Assembly: GCA_023393115.1 (NCBI GenBank)
Contig: JAEWMS010000045.1
Coordinates: 1-64,000, forward strand
Length of the DNA stretch: 64,000 nt
Source: Bacillota bacterium
GTDB lineage: Bacteria; Bacillota; Clostridia; Acetivibrionales; DSM-1351
Reading direction: 5' to 3'
Positions 30,808-40,278 of this stretch are shown here, piece by piece; the first letter of the stretch is position 1; each line of letters begins with the position of its first letter. Under the pieces are notes generated by a model. That model was not told where the DNA came from. It saw nothing but the letters and a program-made list of their open reading frames with translations, and made no database searches. The position numbers were made by a program, and so were the translations under genes.

Positions 30808-32352
30808 ATGGAAGAATATATTATTGAAATGCTCAATATAACAAAAGAGTTTCCGGGGATTATAGCAAATGATAATGTTACTCTTCAACTGAAAAAGGGC
30901 GAAATCCATGCCCTACTGGGAGAAAACGGCGCCGGAAAATCTACTCTTATGAGTATTCTTTTTGGTTTGTATCAGGCAGAAAAAGGCGAAATCCGAATGA
31001 ACGGAAAGCCTGTAAAAATTAACAATCCCAACGACGCTAATGCCCTTGGGATAGGAATGGTTCACCAGCATTTCAAACTTGTTGAAATCTTCACAGTTCT
31101 GGAAAATATTATTCTAGGTGTTGAACCAAGTAAAATTGGCTTTCTACAGAAAAAGGAAGCCAGAGAAAAAGTATTAAAGTTAAGTGAAAAGTACGGACTA
31201 AAAATCAACCCTGACGCGCTGATAGAAAAAATTTCTGTTGGCATGCAGCAGCGCGTTGAGATTCTAAAAATGCTTTATCGCGAAAATGATATATTGATCT
31301 TCGATGAACCTACAGCAGTGCTTACTCCTCAAGAAATTGACGAACTCATGGAAATAATGAGAGGCTTTGCAAAAGAGGGAAAATCAATATTGTTTATAAC
31401 TCATAAATTGAATGAAATTATGGCTGTTGCTGACCGTTGTACAGTACTGTGGAAAGGTAAATACAAAGGCACCGTATCCATTAAGGATACCACAAAGGAA
31501 GAGCTTTCAAGAATGATGGTGGGGCGTGACGTAACCTTCAAAGTAGAAAAAAAGGACGCTAAACCCGGAAAAGTTGTGCTCTCGGTCAGAAATGTCACTA
31601 TCCCCTCCAGAACACATAAAAATGACGCTGTCAAAAATGTGTCTTTTGATGTCAGGTCGGGAGAAATAGTTTGTCTGGCAGGTATTGACGGAAATGGGCA
31701 GACAGAATTTGTAGCTGGTCTGACAGGCCTTGAGAAATTAGCAGGAGGAAGTATAAAACTTGGCAATAAGGATATTACCAGGGAATCCATTCGTACCCGC
31801 TCCAAAGAAGGAATGAGCCATATCCCTGAGGACAGGCACAAACACGGACTTGTTCTTGATTATACTCTTAAAGAAAATATGGTTTTGCAGCGTTACTGGG
31901 AACCCGAATTTCAAAAAGGAGGCTTTATAAATAGCCAGGCTGTTCGATCCTATGCCGAAGAACTGATAGAGCAATATGACGTCCGCAGCGGACAAGGCCC
32001 CGAGACAGTTGTACGCAGCATGTCGGGCGGAAATCAGCAGAAGGCTATTATCGCCCGTGAAATAGACAAGCAGCATGATCTTCTTGTAGCAGTTCAGCCC
32101 ACTCGTGGTCTTGATGTTGGAGCTATTGAGTATATCCATAAACAGCTGGTTGCCACCCGTGATGCCGGAAAAGGAGTGCTGTTGGTATCGCTGGAGCTTG
32201 ATGAAGTAATGAATGTAAGTGATAGAATACTTGTAATGTTTGAGGGAGAATTGGTTGGAGAGCTGGATCCAAAGAAAACAACGGTTCAGGAGCTCGGACT
32301 TTACATGTCAGGCGCAAAACGTAACACTGTAAAGGAGATTGACAATGGGTAA
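30808..32352 (+). CDS. Nucleoside ABC importer, duplicated ATPase subunit
   Basis: A fused pair of ABC domains of the type that powers BMP-dependent importers (YufO/NupO-like; RbsA-like layout). The N-terminal domain has Walker A LLGENGAGKSTL, signature region ISVGMQQRVEILK and Walker B LIFDEPTAVLTPQE. The C-terminal domain has a degenerate Walker A (GIDGNGQTEFV) and the signature MSGGNQQKAIIARE; its Walker B region reads LLVAVQPTRGLD, with Gln in place of the usual Asp. Such asymmetry is usual for this class, where one site is non-hydrolytic. ATG 30808 is chosen, nine bases after GGGAG. The end overlaps the next gene by eight bases. Confidence 0.93.
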   Translation: MEEYIIEMLNITKEFPGIIANDNVTLQLKKGEIHALLGENGAGKSTLMSILFGLYQAEKGEIRMNGKPVKINNPNDANALGIGMVHQHFKLVEIFTVLENIILGVEPSKIGFLQKKEAREKVLKLSEKYGLKINPDALIEKISVGMQQRVEILKMLYRENDILIFDEPTAVLTPQEIDELMEIMRGFAKEGKSILFITHKLNEIMAVADRCTVLWKGKYKGTVSIKDTTKEELSRMMVGRDVTFKVEKKDAKPGKVVLSVRNVTIPSRTHKNDAVKNVSFDVRSGEIVCLAGIDGNGQTEFVAGLTGLEKLAGGSIKLGNKDITRESIRTRSKEGMSHIPEDRHKHGLVLDYTLKENMVLQRYWEPEFQKGGFINSQAVRSYAEELIEQYDVRSGQGPETVVRSMSGGNQQKAIIAREIDKQHDLLVAVQPTRGLDVGAIEYIHKQLVATRDAGKGVLLVSLELDEVMNVSDRILVMFEGELVGELDPKKTTVQELGLYMSGAKRNTVKEIDNG

Positions 32353-33535
32353 CAATACAGTTTCTTCATCTCGAAAATTTGATTTTAAAAGGCTGACTGG
32401 CTTTAAGGGATTTTCAGCTTTTACTGCTGCACTGCTTGCAATATTTCTTGGCTTGATATTCGGGTTTATTGTTATGCTTATTGCTAGCCCCGAAAATTCC
32501 GCAGCCGGTTTTCAAATGGTACTCATTGGTGGTCTTAGGCGTATCGGTGATGTTCTATATTTTGCAACTCCCATATTAATGACCGGTTTGGCTGTGGGCT
32601 TTGCCTTTAAAATGGGCTTGTTCAATATAGGTGCTTCGGGACAATACACAATGGGTATGTTTTTCGCTTTATACGTTGGATTTATGTGGGACCTGCCCGA
32701 TGGTATCCACTGGCTGGCCTGTGTTCTGGCAGGTTTTGTAGGTGGTATGCTTTGGGGCTTTATACCCGGAATATTCAAGGCCCTGCTCAATGTCAATGAG
32801 GTTATTACATCGATTATGTTCAACTATATAGGGATGTATCTGGTAGATATGCTTATTCAAAGTAATTCAGTAATGTATATTCCTTCAAAGACGAGAACGG
32901 CATACCTTCCCGATGCGGTACAGCTTCCTTCACTTGGCATCAAGAATTCCAGTCTCAATATATCTATTATTATTGGGATTGTGGTAGCCATAATTCTCTA
33001 TGTTGTTTTAAATAAAACCACCTTCGGATATGAGCTTAAGGCTACAGGCTTTAACAAATATGCAGCTACCTATGCCGGCATGAATGGTAAGCGGAATATA
33101 ATCCTTACAATGGTCATTGCAGGCGGTATGGCAGGCCTTGGCGGCGCTTTCGCCATCCTGGCCCCTTCCACTATCTCGGGCAGTAGTATGACATATGAAC
33201 CGATAAATGTTATCGCCGCCAACGGTTTTAACGGAATAGCCGTCGCGCTTCTCGGAAACAGTAGTCCGGTCGGTATAATTTTCTCGGCCATATTTATTTC
33301 ACATATTCAGCGCGGCGGAACTCTTGCAAGTTTATACGGCTTCAAGCCTGAAATAATTGATGTTGTAATCGCAGTCATAATTTACTTCTCAGCCTTTGCA
33401 ATGTTAATGAATTCAACGGTGGTAAAAGTTCTGAAAAAACGTAAAAAAGGCGAAAATCAGGGCAAATCTCCCGGTATTGAAAGCACTGCCGATTTGAATA
33501 AGTCAAAATCGGTTAATGAAAAGGAGGAGGCGTAA
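32345..33535 (+). CDS. Nucleoside ABC importer permease 1
   Basis: An integral membrane subunit of the BPD_transp_2 family (YufP/NupP-like). About ten hydrophobic helices are present, including GLAVGFAFKMGLFNIGASGQYTMG and the coupling region LKATGFNKYAATYAGMNGKRN. The last 35 residues form a charged cytoplasmic tail. ATG 32345 lies seven bases after AAGGAG and overlaps the ATPase gene, which implies translational coupling. With the second permease three bases downstream it forms the heterodimeric channel. Confidence 0.92.
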   Translation: MGNNTVSSSRKFDFKRLTGFKGFSAFTAALLAIFLGLIFGFIVMLIASPENSAAGFQMVLIGGLRRIGDVLYFATPILMTGLAVGFAFKMGLFNIGASGQYTMGMFFALYVGFMWDLPDGIHWLACVLAGFVGGMLWGFIPGIFKALLNVNEVITSIMFNYIGMYLVDMLIQSNSVMYIPSKTRTAYLPDAVQLPSLGIKNSSLNISIIIGIVVAIILYVVLNKTTFGYELKATGFNKYAATYAGMNGKRNIILTMVIAGGMAGLGGAFAILAPSTISGSSMTYEPINVIAANGFNGIAVALLGNSSPVGIIFSAIFISHIQRGGTLASLYGFKPEIIDVVIAVIIYFSAFAMLMNSTVVKVLKKRKKGENQGKSPGIESTADLNKSKSVNEKEEA

Positions 33536-33538
33536 ATT

Positions 33539-34504
33539 ATGGACACTATATATTATTTAATTCAAAATACGCTTCCGGTAGCCATTCCATTGCTTTTGGT
33601 GGCTCTGGGCGGTATGTTCAGCGAACGCAGCGGTGTAATCAATATTGCCCTTGAAGGTATAATGCTCTTCGGAGCTCTGTTCGGCTGCCTGTCTGTTTAC
33701 CTTGTTCAGGGCAGTTCCATGGATCCGCAGCTGATATTACTTTTCGGAATGCTTATTTCGGCTGTTGCAGGAATTATCTATTCGTTGTTATTATCCTTTG
33801 CTGCAGTTACTATGAAGGCCGATCAAACCATTACAGGTACTGCACTTAATATGCTTGTACCGGCAGCAATGCTGCTTTTTGCAAAAATGTACTTTAACAG
33901 TGACGGGATAACTACAGATGTAGATTTCTATATTAGAGGGATTCCGGGTCTGAAGGATATACCGGTACTTGGCAGATTGTTCTTCCAGAATACTTATATA
34001 ACAGTTTATATAGGCTTACTGCTGCTGGCTATTGCTACTGTATTCTTTTATAAAACAAAGCTTGGATTACGTCTGCGTGCCTGCGGTGAGCATCCTCATG
34101 CAGCTGATTCTGTTGGTATAAATGTGTATGTAATGCGTTACACAGGTGTTAGTATTTCGGGATTTTTGGGTGGTATTGGAGGCTTTTTCTATGCTGTAGG
34201 CGTAATGGACGGTAACGTCAATGGCCACACAGGTGTGGCAGGCTTCGGGTTCCTTGCACTGGCTGTAATGATATTCGGACAGTGGAAACCCATCAAGATT
34301 CTGTTAGCAGCACTTTTCTTTGCCTTCCTCCGCACTCTGGCCTACTCCATTTCGCTTATCCCCTTCCTGCATGCGTTGGATATAAACCAGACATTTTATA
34401 AGATGCTGCCCTATGTTGCAACAATGGTTGTCCTTGCCTTTACCTCTAAGAAGTCCAGGGCACCGAAGGCAGAAGGTATTCCATATGATAAGGGACAGAG
34501 ATAA
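33539..34504 (+). CDS. Nucleoside ABC importer permease 2
   Basis: The second BPD_transp_2 permease (YufQ/NupQ-like), 321 residues. The family's early motif GGMFSERSGVINIALEGIML and coupling segment LRLRACGEHPHAADSVGINVYVMRY are clear, and eight or more helices are visible. It starts three bases after the first permease, preceded by GGAGG inside that gene's end. It closes the operon; a strong terminator follows 45 bases downstream. Confidence 0.92.
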   Translation: MDTIYYLIQNTLPVAIPLLLVALGGMFSERSGVINIALEGIMLFGALFGCLSVYLVQGSSMDPQLILLFGMLISAVAGIIYSLLLSFAAVTMKADQTITGTALNMLVPAAMLLFAKMYFNSDGITTDVDFYIRGIPGLKDIPVLGRLFFQNTYITVYIGLLLLAIATVFFYKTKLGLRLRACGEHPHAADSVGINVYVMRYTGVSISGFLGGIGGFFYAVGVMDGNVNGHTGVAGFGFLALAVMIFGQWKPIKILLAALFFAFLRTLAYSISLIPFLHALDINQTFYKMLPYVATMVVLAFTSKKSRAPKAEGIPYDKGQR

Positions 34505-34540
34505 CTGTATGATAGAGATAAATGTATGACAGAGGTAAAC
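34505..34540 (+). repeat. Short imperfect tandem repeat
   Basis: Two adjacent 18-base units, CTGTATGATAGAGATAAA and ATGTATGACAGAGGTAAA, differ at three positions. They lie between the permease stop and its terminator. No function is evident. Confidence 0.5.
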
Positions 34541-34549
34541 TAATTATTA

Positions 34550-34591
34550 AGACCGGTTGAATTCCCATCAAGATGAGGTTTCAACCGGTCT
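34550..34591 (+). terminator. Rho-independent terminator of the nucleoside ABC operon
   Basis: A perfect 11-bp stem (AGACCGGTTGA/TCAACCGGTCT) with a 20-base loop is followed by GTTATTATTTT. Confidence 0.8.
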
Positions 34592-34634
34592 GTTATTATT
34601 TTACAGAAATCAAGTTATCATTAAGCAGTTTACA

Positions 34635-35021
34635 TCATTGTTTCAAGGTTTTCAATTTCAACAAATGAACGCTAACCGCTATCCCTGTAAGCATTAGGAA
34701 TATATTCAAATAAAAACTTCCAACGAAAATCATCGTTACTGATAGTGAAGTCCATAACATTATAAGTGCAGATATTTTTACACTTCTTTTCACAGCTCTA
34801 TGGGTGATGTAATTGTATATATATTTTCCAAATATCTTATGATTTACAATCCAGTCATACAACCGTCTGGAGCTGCGCAAATAACAGAAAGAAGCAAGCA
34901 ATATAAACGGCGTTGTTGGCAGTACTGGAACAAATACGCCAATCAGCCCCAATACCATTGCCAGCGTTCCCAAGCCTATAAGAAAGTACTTTTTAATAAC
35001 TTTAGCGTAAACAATGAACAC
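34635..35021 (-). CDS. YbaN/DUF454 family small membrane protein
   Basis: 128 residues with the DUF454 pattern: GTLAMVLGLIGVFVPVLPTTPFILLASFCYLRSSRRLYDWIVNH, followed by two more hydrophobic helices. The family is widespread and has no established function. The only codons available as start are a GTG at 35021 with an AAGGCAGG-like site close by, or later non-ATG codons, so the start is uncertain. The upstream neighbour is a serine-hydrolase gene ending 12 bases away on the same strand, suggesting one transcript. Confidence 0.75.
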   Translation of the reverse strand: MFIVYAKVIKKYFLIGLGTLAMVLGLIGVFVPVLPTTPFILLASFCYLRSSRRLYDWIVNHKIFGKYIYNYITHRAVKRSVKISALIMLWTSLSVTMIFVGSFYLNIFLMLTGIAVSVHLLKLKTLKQ

Positions 35022-35033
35022 CTGCCTTAATTT

Positions 35034-36197
35034 TTATCTGGCGAGAATAATATTTCTTAGCTTTCTGGTCAGCGATGTGGTCCCGGTATTTGTCAGCTGC
35101 ATCATTAACAGGAAAATCAGATTTTCCTCAGGACAGTTGCAGAAATATGCACCCAACCAGCCATCCCAGCCATATTCCCCTTCACTGCATATACCTCCTG
35201 CCTTACTGCAGTCAGTCATAATTCTCATAAGATTTCCATAGGTATAACCACTTAGATGAGGCCACATATTTTTTTGCTGTTCATAGGTCAACGAGCATAA
35301 GGTCAGATATTCAACCGTTTTAGGCTTCAGTATCTGAACACCATCCAGAGACCCTTTATTCATAAGCATATGAGCAAATCGTGCGTAGTCATCAATAGTG
35401 GATACCAGCCCGGCTCCGCCCGATTCAAATGCTGGAATTCTGTCCATTGCATTGATAATACCCAAATGGTTTCCGAAATATGGCTTCAGCTCAAAATCGG
35501 GGCCATGTTCATATGCTTTTGCAAGGCGTCCTCTCTTTTCGGCAGGTACCCAGAAAGCAGTATCCTTCATTTCCAGAGGCTTGAATATTTCCCTGTCAAG
35601 GAACTCACTGAAACGCATGCCGCTTGCTATCTCTACAACTGCACCCAATACATCTGCCGAGGTTCCGTACATCCATGTTGCACCTGGCTGAAAGGCAAGA
35701 GCACACTTACCCAGCTTGTTCATAGCTTCAATAGTACCCATTGGGTTATCTCCCAAAAGTCTATTGTCTATCTCCTGAAACAGGGTTTCGGTTTCCTGTC
35801 CAGCCCTGTCAATCCCCCCATATACAAGACCGGAGGTCATTGAGAGTAAATCTTTTAAATTTACTTCTCTTTCGGCGGGCACCAACTCTTTTTCTTCTGC
35901 TACCATCTGATTTTTAAACCCTGGAAGAAACTTGCTGACAGGCTCATAGAGGTCGATAATCCCTCTTTCCAATAATATCATTACGGCAGCAGCCGTAACA
36001 GGTTTTGTCATTGAATACATTCTAAAAATTGTATCTCTACTTACAGGCAGCTTTTCTTCAATATCTGCATATCCATCTTCATGATAGAAGACTTCCTGTC
36101 CGTCCTTTATTATCATTAAATTGGCACCTGCAAGTTCCCTATTGTCAATAGCGTTCTTTAAAACCTGTCTCAATTGATCTTTTCCCACTTGATACAT
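35034..36197 (-). CDS. Class C beta-lactamase-like serine hydrolase
   Basis: 387 residues of the beta-lactamase/esterase fold. The nucleophile motif S-x-x-K is S62-M-T-K65 in RMYSMTKPVTAAAVM. A Tyr motif of the Y-x-N type appears as MYGTSADVLGAVVE. LLSMTSGLVYGG and a final GEYGWDGWLGAYF, in place of the K-T-G region, are typical of penicillin-binding-like esterases. There is no signal peptide, so it is cytoplasmic. The true substrate cannot be told; true antibiotic resistance is unlikely given the missing secretion signal. Confidence 0.82.
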   Translation of the reverse strand: MYQVGKDQLRQVLKNAIDNRELAGANLMIIKDGQEVFYHEDGYADIEEKLPVSRDTIFRMYSMTKPVTAAAVMILLERGIIDLYEPVSKFLPGFKNQMVAEEKELVPAEREVNLKDLLSMTSGLVYGGIDRAGQETETLFQEIDNRLLGDNPMGTIEAMNKLGKCALAFQPGATWMYGTSADVLGAVVEIASGMRFSEFLDREIFKPLEMKDTAFWVPAEKRGRLAKAYEHGPDFELKPYFGNHLGIINAMDRIPAFESGGAGLVSTIDDYARFAHMLMNKGSLDGVQILKPKTVEYLTLCSLTYEQQKNMWPHLSGYTYGNLMRIMTDCSKAGGICSEGEYGWDGWLGAYFCNCPEENLIFLLMMQLTNTGTTSLTRKLRNIILAR

Positions 36198-36316
36198 TTT
36201 ATTGGTGCTCCTATCCTATACTAAATTTTTCAATTACTCATATATCAATCTTACTATAAATTAATACTAATGCAAGAGTATACCAATGCGACAGTTCTAC
36301 TTTTGTATTTTTATGC

Positions 36317-36322
36317 TATAAT
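36317..36322 (+). promoter_or_regulatory. Extended -10 of metF
   Basis: TG-C-TATAAT lies 41 bases before the metF start. There is no good -35, as is common with an extended -10. Confidence 0.5.
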
Positions 36323-36362
36323 TTAACTTATTAATCCTATTTAAGTAAAAGGAAGTAATCCA

Positions 36363-37226
36363 ATGATTAAGGACACATATAGCAGTAAAAAAACCATATT
36401 CTCCTTGGAAGTATTTCCACCCAAGCAGGACAGTGATATTTCATCAATATTTAAAGTCCTGGATGAGCTTAAGTGCTTAAAACTTGATTTTATTAGTATT
36501 ACATATGGTGCAGGCGGCGGTACAAGAAAAAGAACAATGGACATTGCAGCCTACGTTCAAAATCAATGTAATATAGACGCGCTTGCTCACCTGACCAGTG
36601 TTTCTATGAATGAAAGCCTTCTTGATAATTTTCTTGAAGAATTAAAGGCCAACAACATTACAAATGTTCTGGCTCTTAGAGGCGACCGCCCAAAAGATAT
36701 GTCTGACAGTGCCTACCTTGGTCGTCCTTACAAATATGCTTCCGATCTGGTATCAGTCATCAGGAATAATTCCAACCTGTGTGTAGGCGGGGCCTGCTAT
36801 CCGGAAGTCCATCCCGAGTCTCGTAATGAGCAAGAGGACTTATACTACTTAAAGTCCAAGATAGAGGCTGGAACAAGCTTTTTGATAACTCAGCTGTTTT
36901 TTGACAACACAAAGTTTTATAACTTTTATGATAATGTCAGGCATGCAGAAATCTCTGTTCCTATATCGGCTGGTATCATGCCCATAACTTCCCCCGGTCA
37001 GATTAAGACCATAGTAGACTTATCCGGTGCGTGTATCCCTGATGCTTTGAAATCAATTTTTACGAAGTATGAAAACAATCCAGAGGACTTTAAAAAGGCC
37101 GGGCTTGAATACGCAACAAAGCAAATTGAGTCTTTACTTAGTTTTGGAATTCAAGGTATTCATCTTTATACTCTGAACAAGGTTGATGTCAGCAAAGAAA
37201 TATTCAGTAGTCTGGGATTAATTTAA
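36363..37226 (+). CDS. metF: 5,10-methylenetetrahydrofolate reductase
   Basis: The flavin-dependent TIM-barrel enzyme that reduces methylene-tetrahydrofolate to methyl-tetrahydrofolate for methionine synthesis or the acetyl-CoA pathway. Family landmarks are SLEVFPPK near the N-terminus with the catalytic-type Glu, ITYGAGGGTR, DALAHLTSVS, NVLALRGDRP, and FLITQLFFDNTKFYNFYD followed by PISAGIMPI. At 287 residues it has the normal bacterial length. The ribosome site is AAGGAAG. Its stop codon overlaps the end of a degraded PAS fragment on the other strand. Confidence 0.93.
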   Translation: MIKDTYSSKKTIFSLEVFPPKQDSDISSIFKVLDELKCLKLDFISITYGAGGGTRKRTMDIAAYVQNQCNIDALAHLTSVSMNESLLDNFLEELKANNITNVLALRGDRPKDMSDSAYLGRPYKYASDLVSVIRNNSNLCVGGACYPEVHPESRNEQEDLYYLKSKIEAGTSFLITQLFFDNTKFYNFYDNVRHAEISVPISAGIMPITSPGQIKTIVDLSGACIPDALKSIFTKYENNPEDFKKAGLEYATKQIESLLSFGIQGIHLYTLNKVDVSKEIFSSLGLI

Positions 37227-37370
37227 TTATCAGTCCAATCAAGCAGTCTCCTTTCACCTTCGAGCTGCTTTATTTGGGTTATATCCTGACTCACTTCCAG
37301 AACACAATGTCTTTTTTCGGACTCTCGGTTCCTAGCATAGGTCTGCTAAAAACAAGGTTATTTAACCGGT
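37223..37370 (-). pseudogene. Remnant of a PAS-domain signalling gene
   Basis: Read on the minus strand, one frame gives RLNNLVFSRPMLGTES, and after a one-frame shift another gives RHCVLEVSQDITQIKQLEGE and then RRLLDW, ending at TAA (37223-37225). The D-I-T-x-I-K-x-L-E ending is the typical C-terminal edge of a PAS domain and its linker helix. No start, no N-terminal PAS half and no output domain are present. It begins directly after the stop of the PP2C phosphatase gene, so it is probably all that remains of a neighbouring sensor gene. Confidence 0.65.
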
Positions 37371-37376
37371 TGGAGT

Positions 37377-39083
37377 TTAGCCTACATGCAGCATAAAAAA
37401 TGTCACATCGTCCCGTAAGCTCTCGTCACCGGTGATTTCCTTAATGATCCTGTCAATCTCGGAATATAAATCCGGGGTACTTCTGTCATAATACTCACCA
37501 AGAAGCCTTTTAAGGTCATTCGTATTGAAGGACTTTCCGGTTTGCCTGTTTTTTAGTTCCACAAGTCCATCGGTATAGAAAAAAACCTTATCTCCTTCTT
37601 CAAGTTGAATTTTTTTATCAACATAATCCGCTGAACAGATTTCTGCAAGACTACAGATTGGTAATCCTCTAATTTCAATTTCCTTTATCTGAGCATTTCT
37701 CCTGACGATAAAAGGCTGTACATTCATACCGGCAGACGAATACACCAGTTCTTTTGTCTCGGTGTTATAAATAGCATACAAAGCCAGAATATATATATCA
37801 TCTTTAAATTGTACTTTATTATATAGTTTATACAAATTCTCCAGCACCTTGGCGGGGTTAATAATTTGAAACCTGTTTCCATCAAGTTCCTTAATTGTTT
37901 TTATGCTTTGATTCAGAAATACAGTCAGCATGGCTGCAGGTACCCCGTGACCCGAGACATCTCCTATGTACATACCAATATTCTTTTCATCCAGCTTGAA
38001 AATATTATAGAAATCTCCACTCACCCTTTCAGCGGGATAGTATTTCGCAAGAAATGATACATGTTCATTGTTCGGTAACTTTCCCGGAAGCATAGCCTTC
38101 TGAATATCCCTGGCATATTCAAGGTCCTCCAGGAGCTTCTGGTTAATTTTTTCAAGCTCTCTTGTCCGTTCTTCCACCAGTCTGTTCAGGTTTCTGGCAT
38201 CGGCCTTTATTCTATTTTTCGCTTTATATAACGCACGGTAAGGTTTTTCTATGTTGTTTACAAAGGTAACTCTGAATGCAAGAAAGTAGGATATGATTTT
38301 AAATACATGACCCAGACAGTTGTATATATCATATACTGAAAAATAATTTACAAAGGCTACCTCACTAAATATGCTTGCAATAATTGCAATTGTAAAGATA
38401 AGTTCCGTCTTATCCTTGTTGTTAATATACTGCTTGATAAATCTCACTCCGGAGAAAATAAAAAGTAGTATTACCAGATATTCTAGATTTTTTTTGACTG
38501 GAGTTACTCCTATTCCCTCAATATACATGGCTGGAAGAAAATCAGGGAAATAAGTGACAATAACTAGTATTGCAACAGAGAAGAATACTGCTCCCAACAG
38601 AACAATCCTTTTATTAATTCTGAACTTTTTGTTTAATTTAATAAAACCAAGTACAGTGATACCTATTGCACCAATAAGTCTGGCAATTATCCAGAAAGTG
38701 GTGGCTCTGTTGGCAGTATCATTCTTTATAAGGAAATCAGACATACCTTTATAGCTGAGAGTATGAAACATATCGATGCAGCCCATAACAAAAAAAACAT
38801 TTGCTGCAACCAAGGCTCTAAGCCTATTGTTTTGGCTAAAAGAATAATATGGTAGAATAAAAATGCAGAATGATATCAATACACTTATAAATTCAAAAAG
38901 GGTATGCCAGGAAAGATATGTAGTAGGACTCATTATTTTGTCAAACCAGGGTTCAAAAATATATATTGATTCAAATAGTATCGCGGATAAAACAAATACA
39001 GCGCCAACCCAAATAAGGCTCTTGTTTTCATAAAATTTTTTGTATTTATTAAAATTAATATTAACCTGCAAGAGACGCACCAC
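37377..39083 (-). CDS. MASE3-type membrane sensor with PP2C (SpoIIE-like) phosphatase
   Basis: The N-terminal 270 residues form a seven- to eight-helix MASE3-like sensor, with LSWHTLFEFISVLISFCIF and FHTLSYKGMSDFL as recognisable conserved segments. A coiled coil (285-330, ARNLNRLVEERTRELEKIN) follows. The output is a SpoIIE/RsbU PP2C domain: ARDIQKAMLP, ERVSGDFYNIF, IGDVSGHGVPAAML, VFFYTDGLVELKNRQ and DDVTFFMLHV, including the metal-binding Asp residues. It probably dephosphorylates an anti-sigma antagonist or similar target in response to a membrane signal. The start is unclear: GTG 39083 or TTG 39071, the latter eight bases after GGGTGG. Confidence 0.85.
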   Translation of the reverse strand: MVRLLQVNINFNKYKKFYENKSLIWVGAVFVLSAILFESIYIFEPWFDKIMSPTTYLSWHTLFEFISVLISFCIFILPYYSFSQNNRLRALVAANVFFVMGCIDMFHTLSYKGMSDFLIKNDTANRATTFWIIARLIGAIGITVLGFIKLNKKFRINKRIVLLGAVFFSVAILVIVTYFPDFLPAMYIEGIGVTPVKKNLEYLVILLFIFSGVRFIKQYINNKDKTELIFTIAIIASIFSEVAFVNYFSVYDIYNCLGHVFKIISYFLAFRVTFVNNIEKPYRALYKAKNRIKADARNLNRLVEERTRELEKINQKLLEDLEYARDIQKAMLPGKLPNNEHVSFLAKYYPAERVSGDFYNIFKLDEKNIGMYIGDVSGHGVPAAMLTVFLNQSIKTIKELDGNRFQIINPAKVLENLYKLYNKVQFKDDIYILALYAIYNTETKELVYSSAGMNVQPFIVRRNAQIKEIEIRGLPICSLAEICSADYVDKKIQLEEGDKVFFYTDGLVELKNRQTGKSFNTNDLKRLLGEYYDRSTPDLYSEIDRIIKEITGDESLRDDVTFFMLHVG

Positions 39084-39267
39084 CCCAGGAAATTCGGTAT
39101 AATAATTGAAAGCTAAATTTGTTCTTGCAAAAGTTTACATAAAACCGACACACACAAAACGTTATATAACATTTCCTATTAAAGAGTTTAACATAAAATT
39201 CCCCATATTCAAAGAAGAATACATGAATGAATTTCAATCGCACGTTACCTAACGTTCCTTTGAATCA

Positions 39268-40092
39268 TTATTTCAGCGTGTTCCTAAACATTTTCGGAGA
39301 CATCCTCTTTATCCGCTTAAACATTTTTGAGAAATGCAATGGATCATCATACCCAACTGATCTGGAAATATCGCTTATGGTCAGTTCATTGTTATTCATT
39401 AGTCTACAGGCCTTATCTATACGTTGTTCAAGCAAAAACTTCTGAAGGGATTTGCCGGTATATTCTTTAAATAGTGCTCCTAGATAGCTCCTGTCAAGAC
39501 CAATATATGTAGCGATATCTGTTATTTTTATCTTTCTGGAATAATTCATTTCCATATATTCAATTGCCTTATTTACATAAAACTCCTGTGTATTCTGGGC
39601 CCTTCTGCCGGTTGACTGAAATTCATTTTGCTCTATAAGTTTTGATAGAAAAAGATACAGAAGACTTAATATTTTAGTTTCATTCCAGATATCAGCTTCA
39701 TAGGTCTTGACCATCTCCAGAATACAGTCAGATATGGAATCGTCCCTGTCATAAGTAAAAACCGGAGCTTCCTGGCTTAATCCTGCCTGATTCAGGTAAT
39801 ATTCAACTTTATGCCCTGTAAATCCTACCCAGCAGTATGTCCATGGATCATGTTCATCAGCCTGATAATAAGTGACCTTTTCAGGGCATATAAGAAATCC
39901 CTGCCCTTTTTTCAGCCCATATTCTTTATCACCGTATTTATATAAGCCTTTCCCGCTGATAACATAATGTATCAGATAATGATCCCTGACTGCAGGGCCA
40001 AAAAAATGACCGGGTTTACAGGCTTCCATGCCGCAATTATACATATTGATATCATAATTATCTTTACTGCTGTCATATATATGATCTACCAT
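39268..40092 (-). CDS. AraC family regulator, likely for alpha-galactosidase
   Basis: The N-terminal AraC cupin domain has HYVISGKGLYKYGDKEYGLKKGQGFLICP. The C-terminal DNA-binding domain has ITDIATYIGLDRSYLGALFKEYTGKSLQKFLLEQRID and LTISDISRSVGYDDPLHFSKMFKRIKRMSPKMF. ATG 40092 is preferred because GGAG lies six bases upstream; the frame extends four codons to a TTG. It is divergent from the GH36 alpha-galactosidase gene across 186 bases, an arrangement typical of a MelR/RafR-like activator sensing alpha-galactosides such as melibiose or raffinose. The ligand is inferred from this context only. Confidence 0.86.
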   Translation of the reverse strand: MVDHIYDSSKDNYDINMYNCGMEACKPGHFFGPAVRDHYLIHYVISGKGLYKYGDKEYGLKKGQGFLICPEKVTYYQADEHDPWTYCWVGFTGHKVEYYLNQAGLSQEAPVFTYDRDDSISDCILEMVKTYEADIWNETKILSLLYLFLSKLIEQNEFQSTGRRAQNTQEFYVNKAIEYMEMNYSRKIKITDIATYIGLDRSYLGALFKEYTGKSLQKFLLEQRIDKACRLMNNNELTISDISRSVGYDDPLHFSKMFKRIKRMSPKMFRNTLK

Positions 40093-40210
40093 AGTTTTCT
40101 CCAAACCTTATTTATATCAGCTTTATAATAATCAATATAAAAGCGTATTTACATAATAATAGTCTTTCTACACATCTAGCATTATACCATATTTGTATAG
40201 TATCCATCCA

Positions 40211-40238
40211 TTTACATTCAAATCCATAACCGTAAAAT
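40211..40238 (+). promoter_or_regulatory. Probable promoter of the alpha-galactosidase gene
   Basis: TTTACA (40211-40216) and TAAAAT (40233-40238) are separated by 16 bases. It is a moderately weak match, as expected for an activator-dependent promoter, 41 bases before the start. Confidence 0.45.
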
Positions 40239-40278
40239 ATAATTAACAAATAATATAAGGAATTACGAGGTGAATTTT

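Noticed and set aside
35034..36197. True beta-lactamase resistance gene
   Set aside because: There is no signal peptide and no clear K-T-G motif. Esterase-type serine hydrolases share the S-x-x-K fold.
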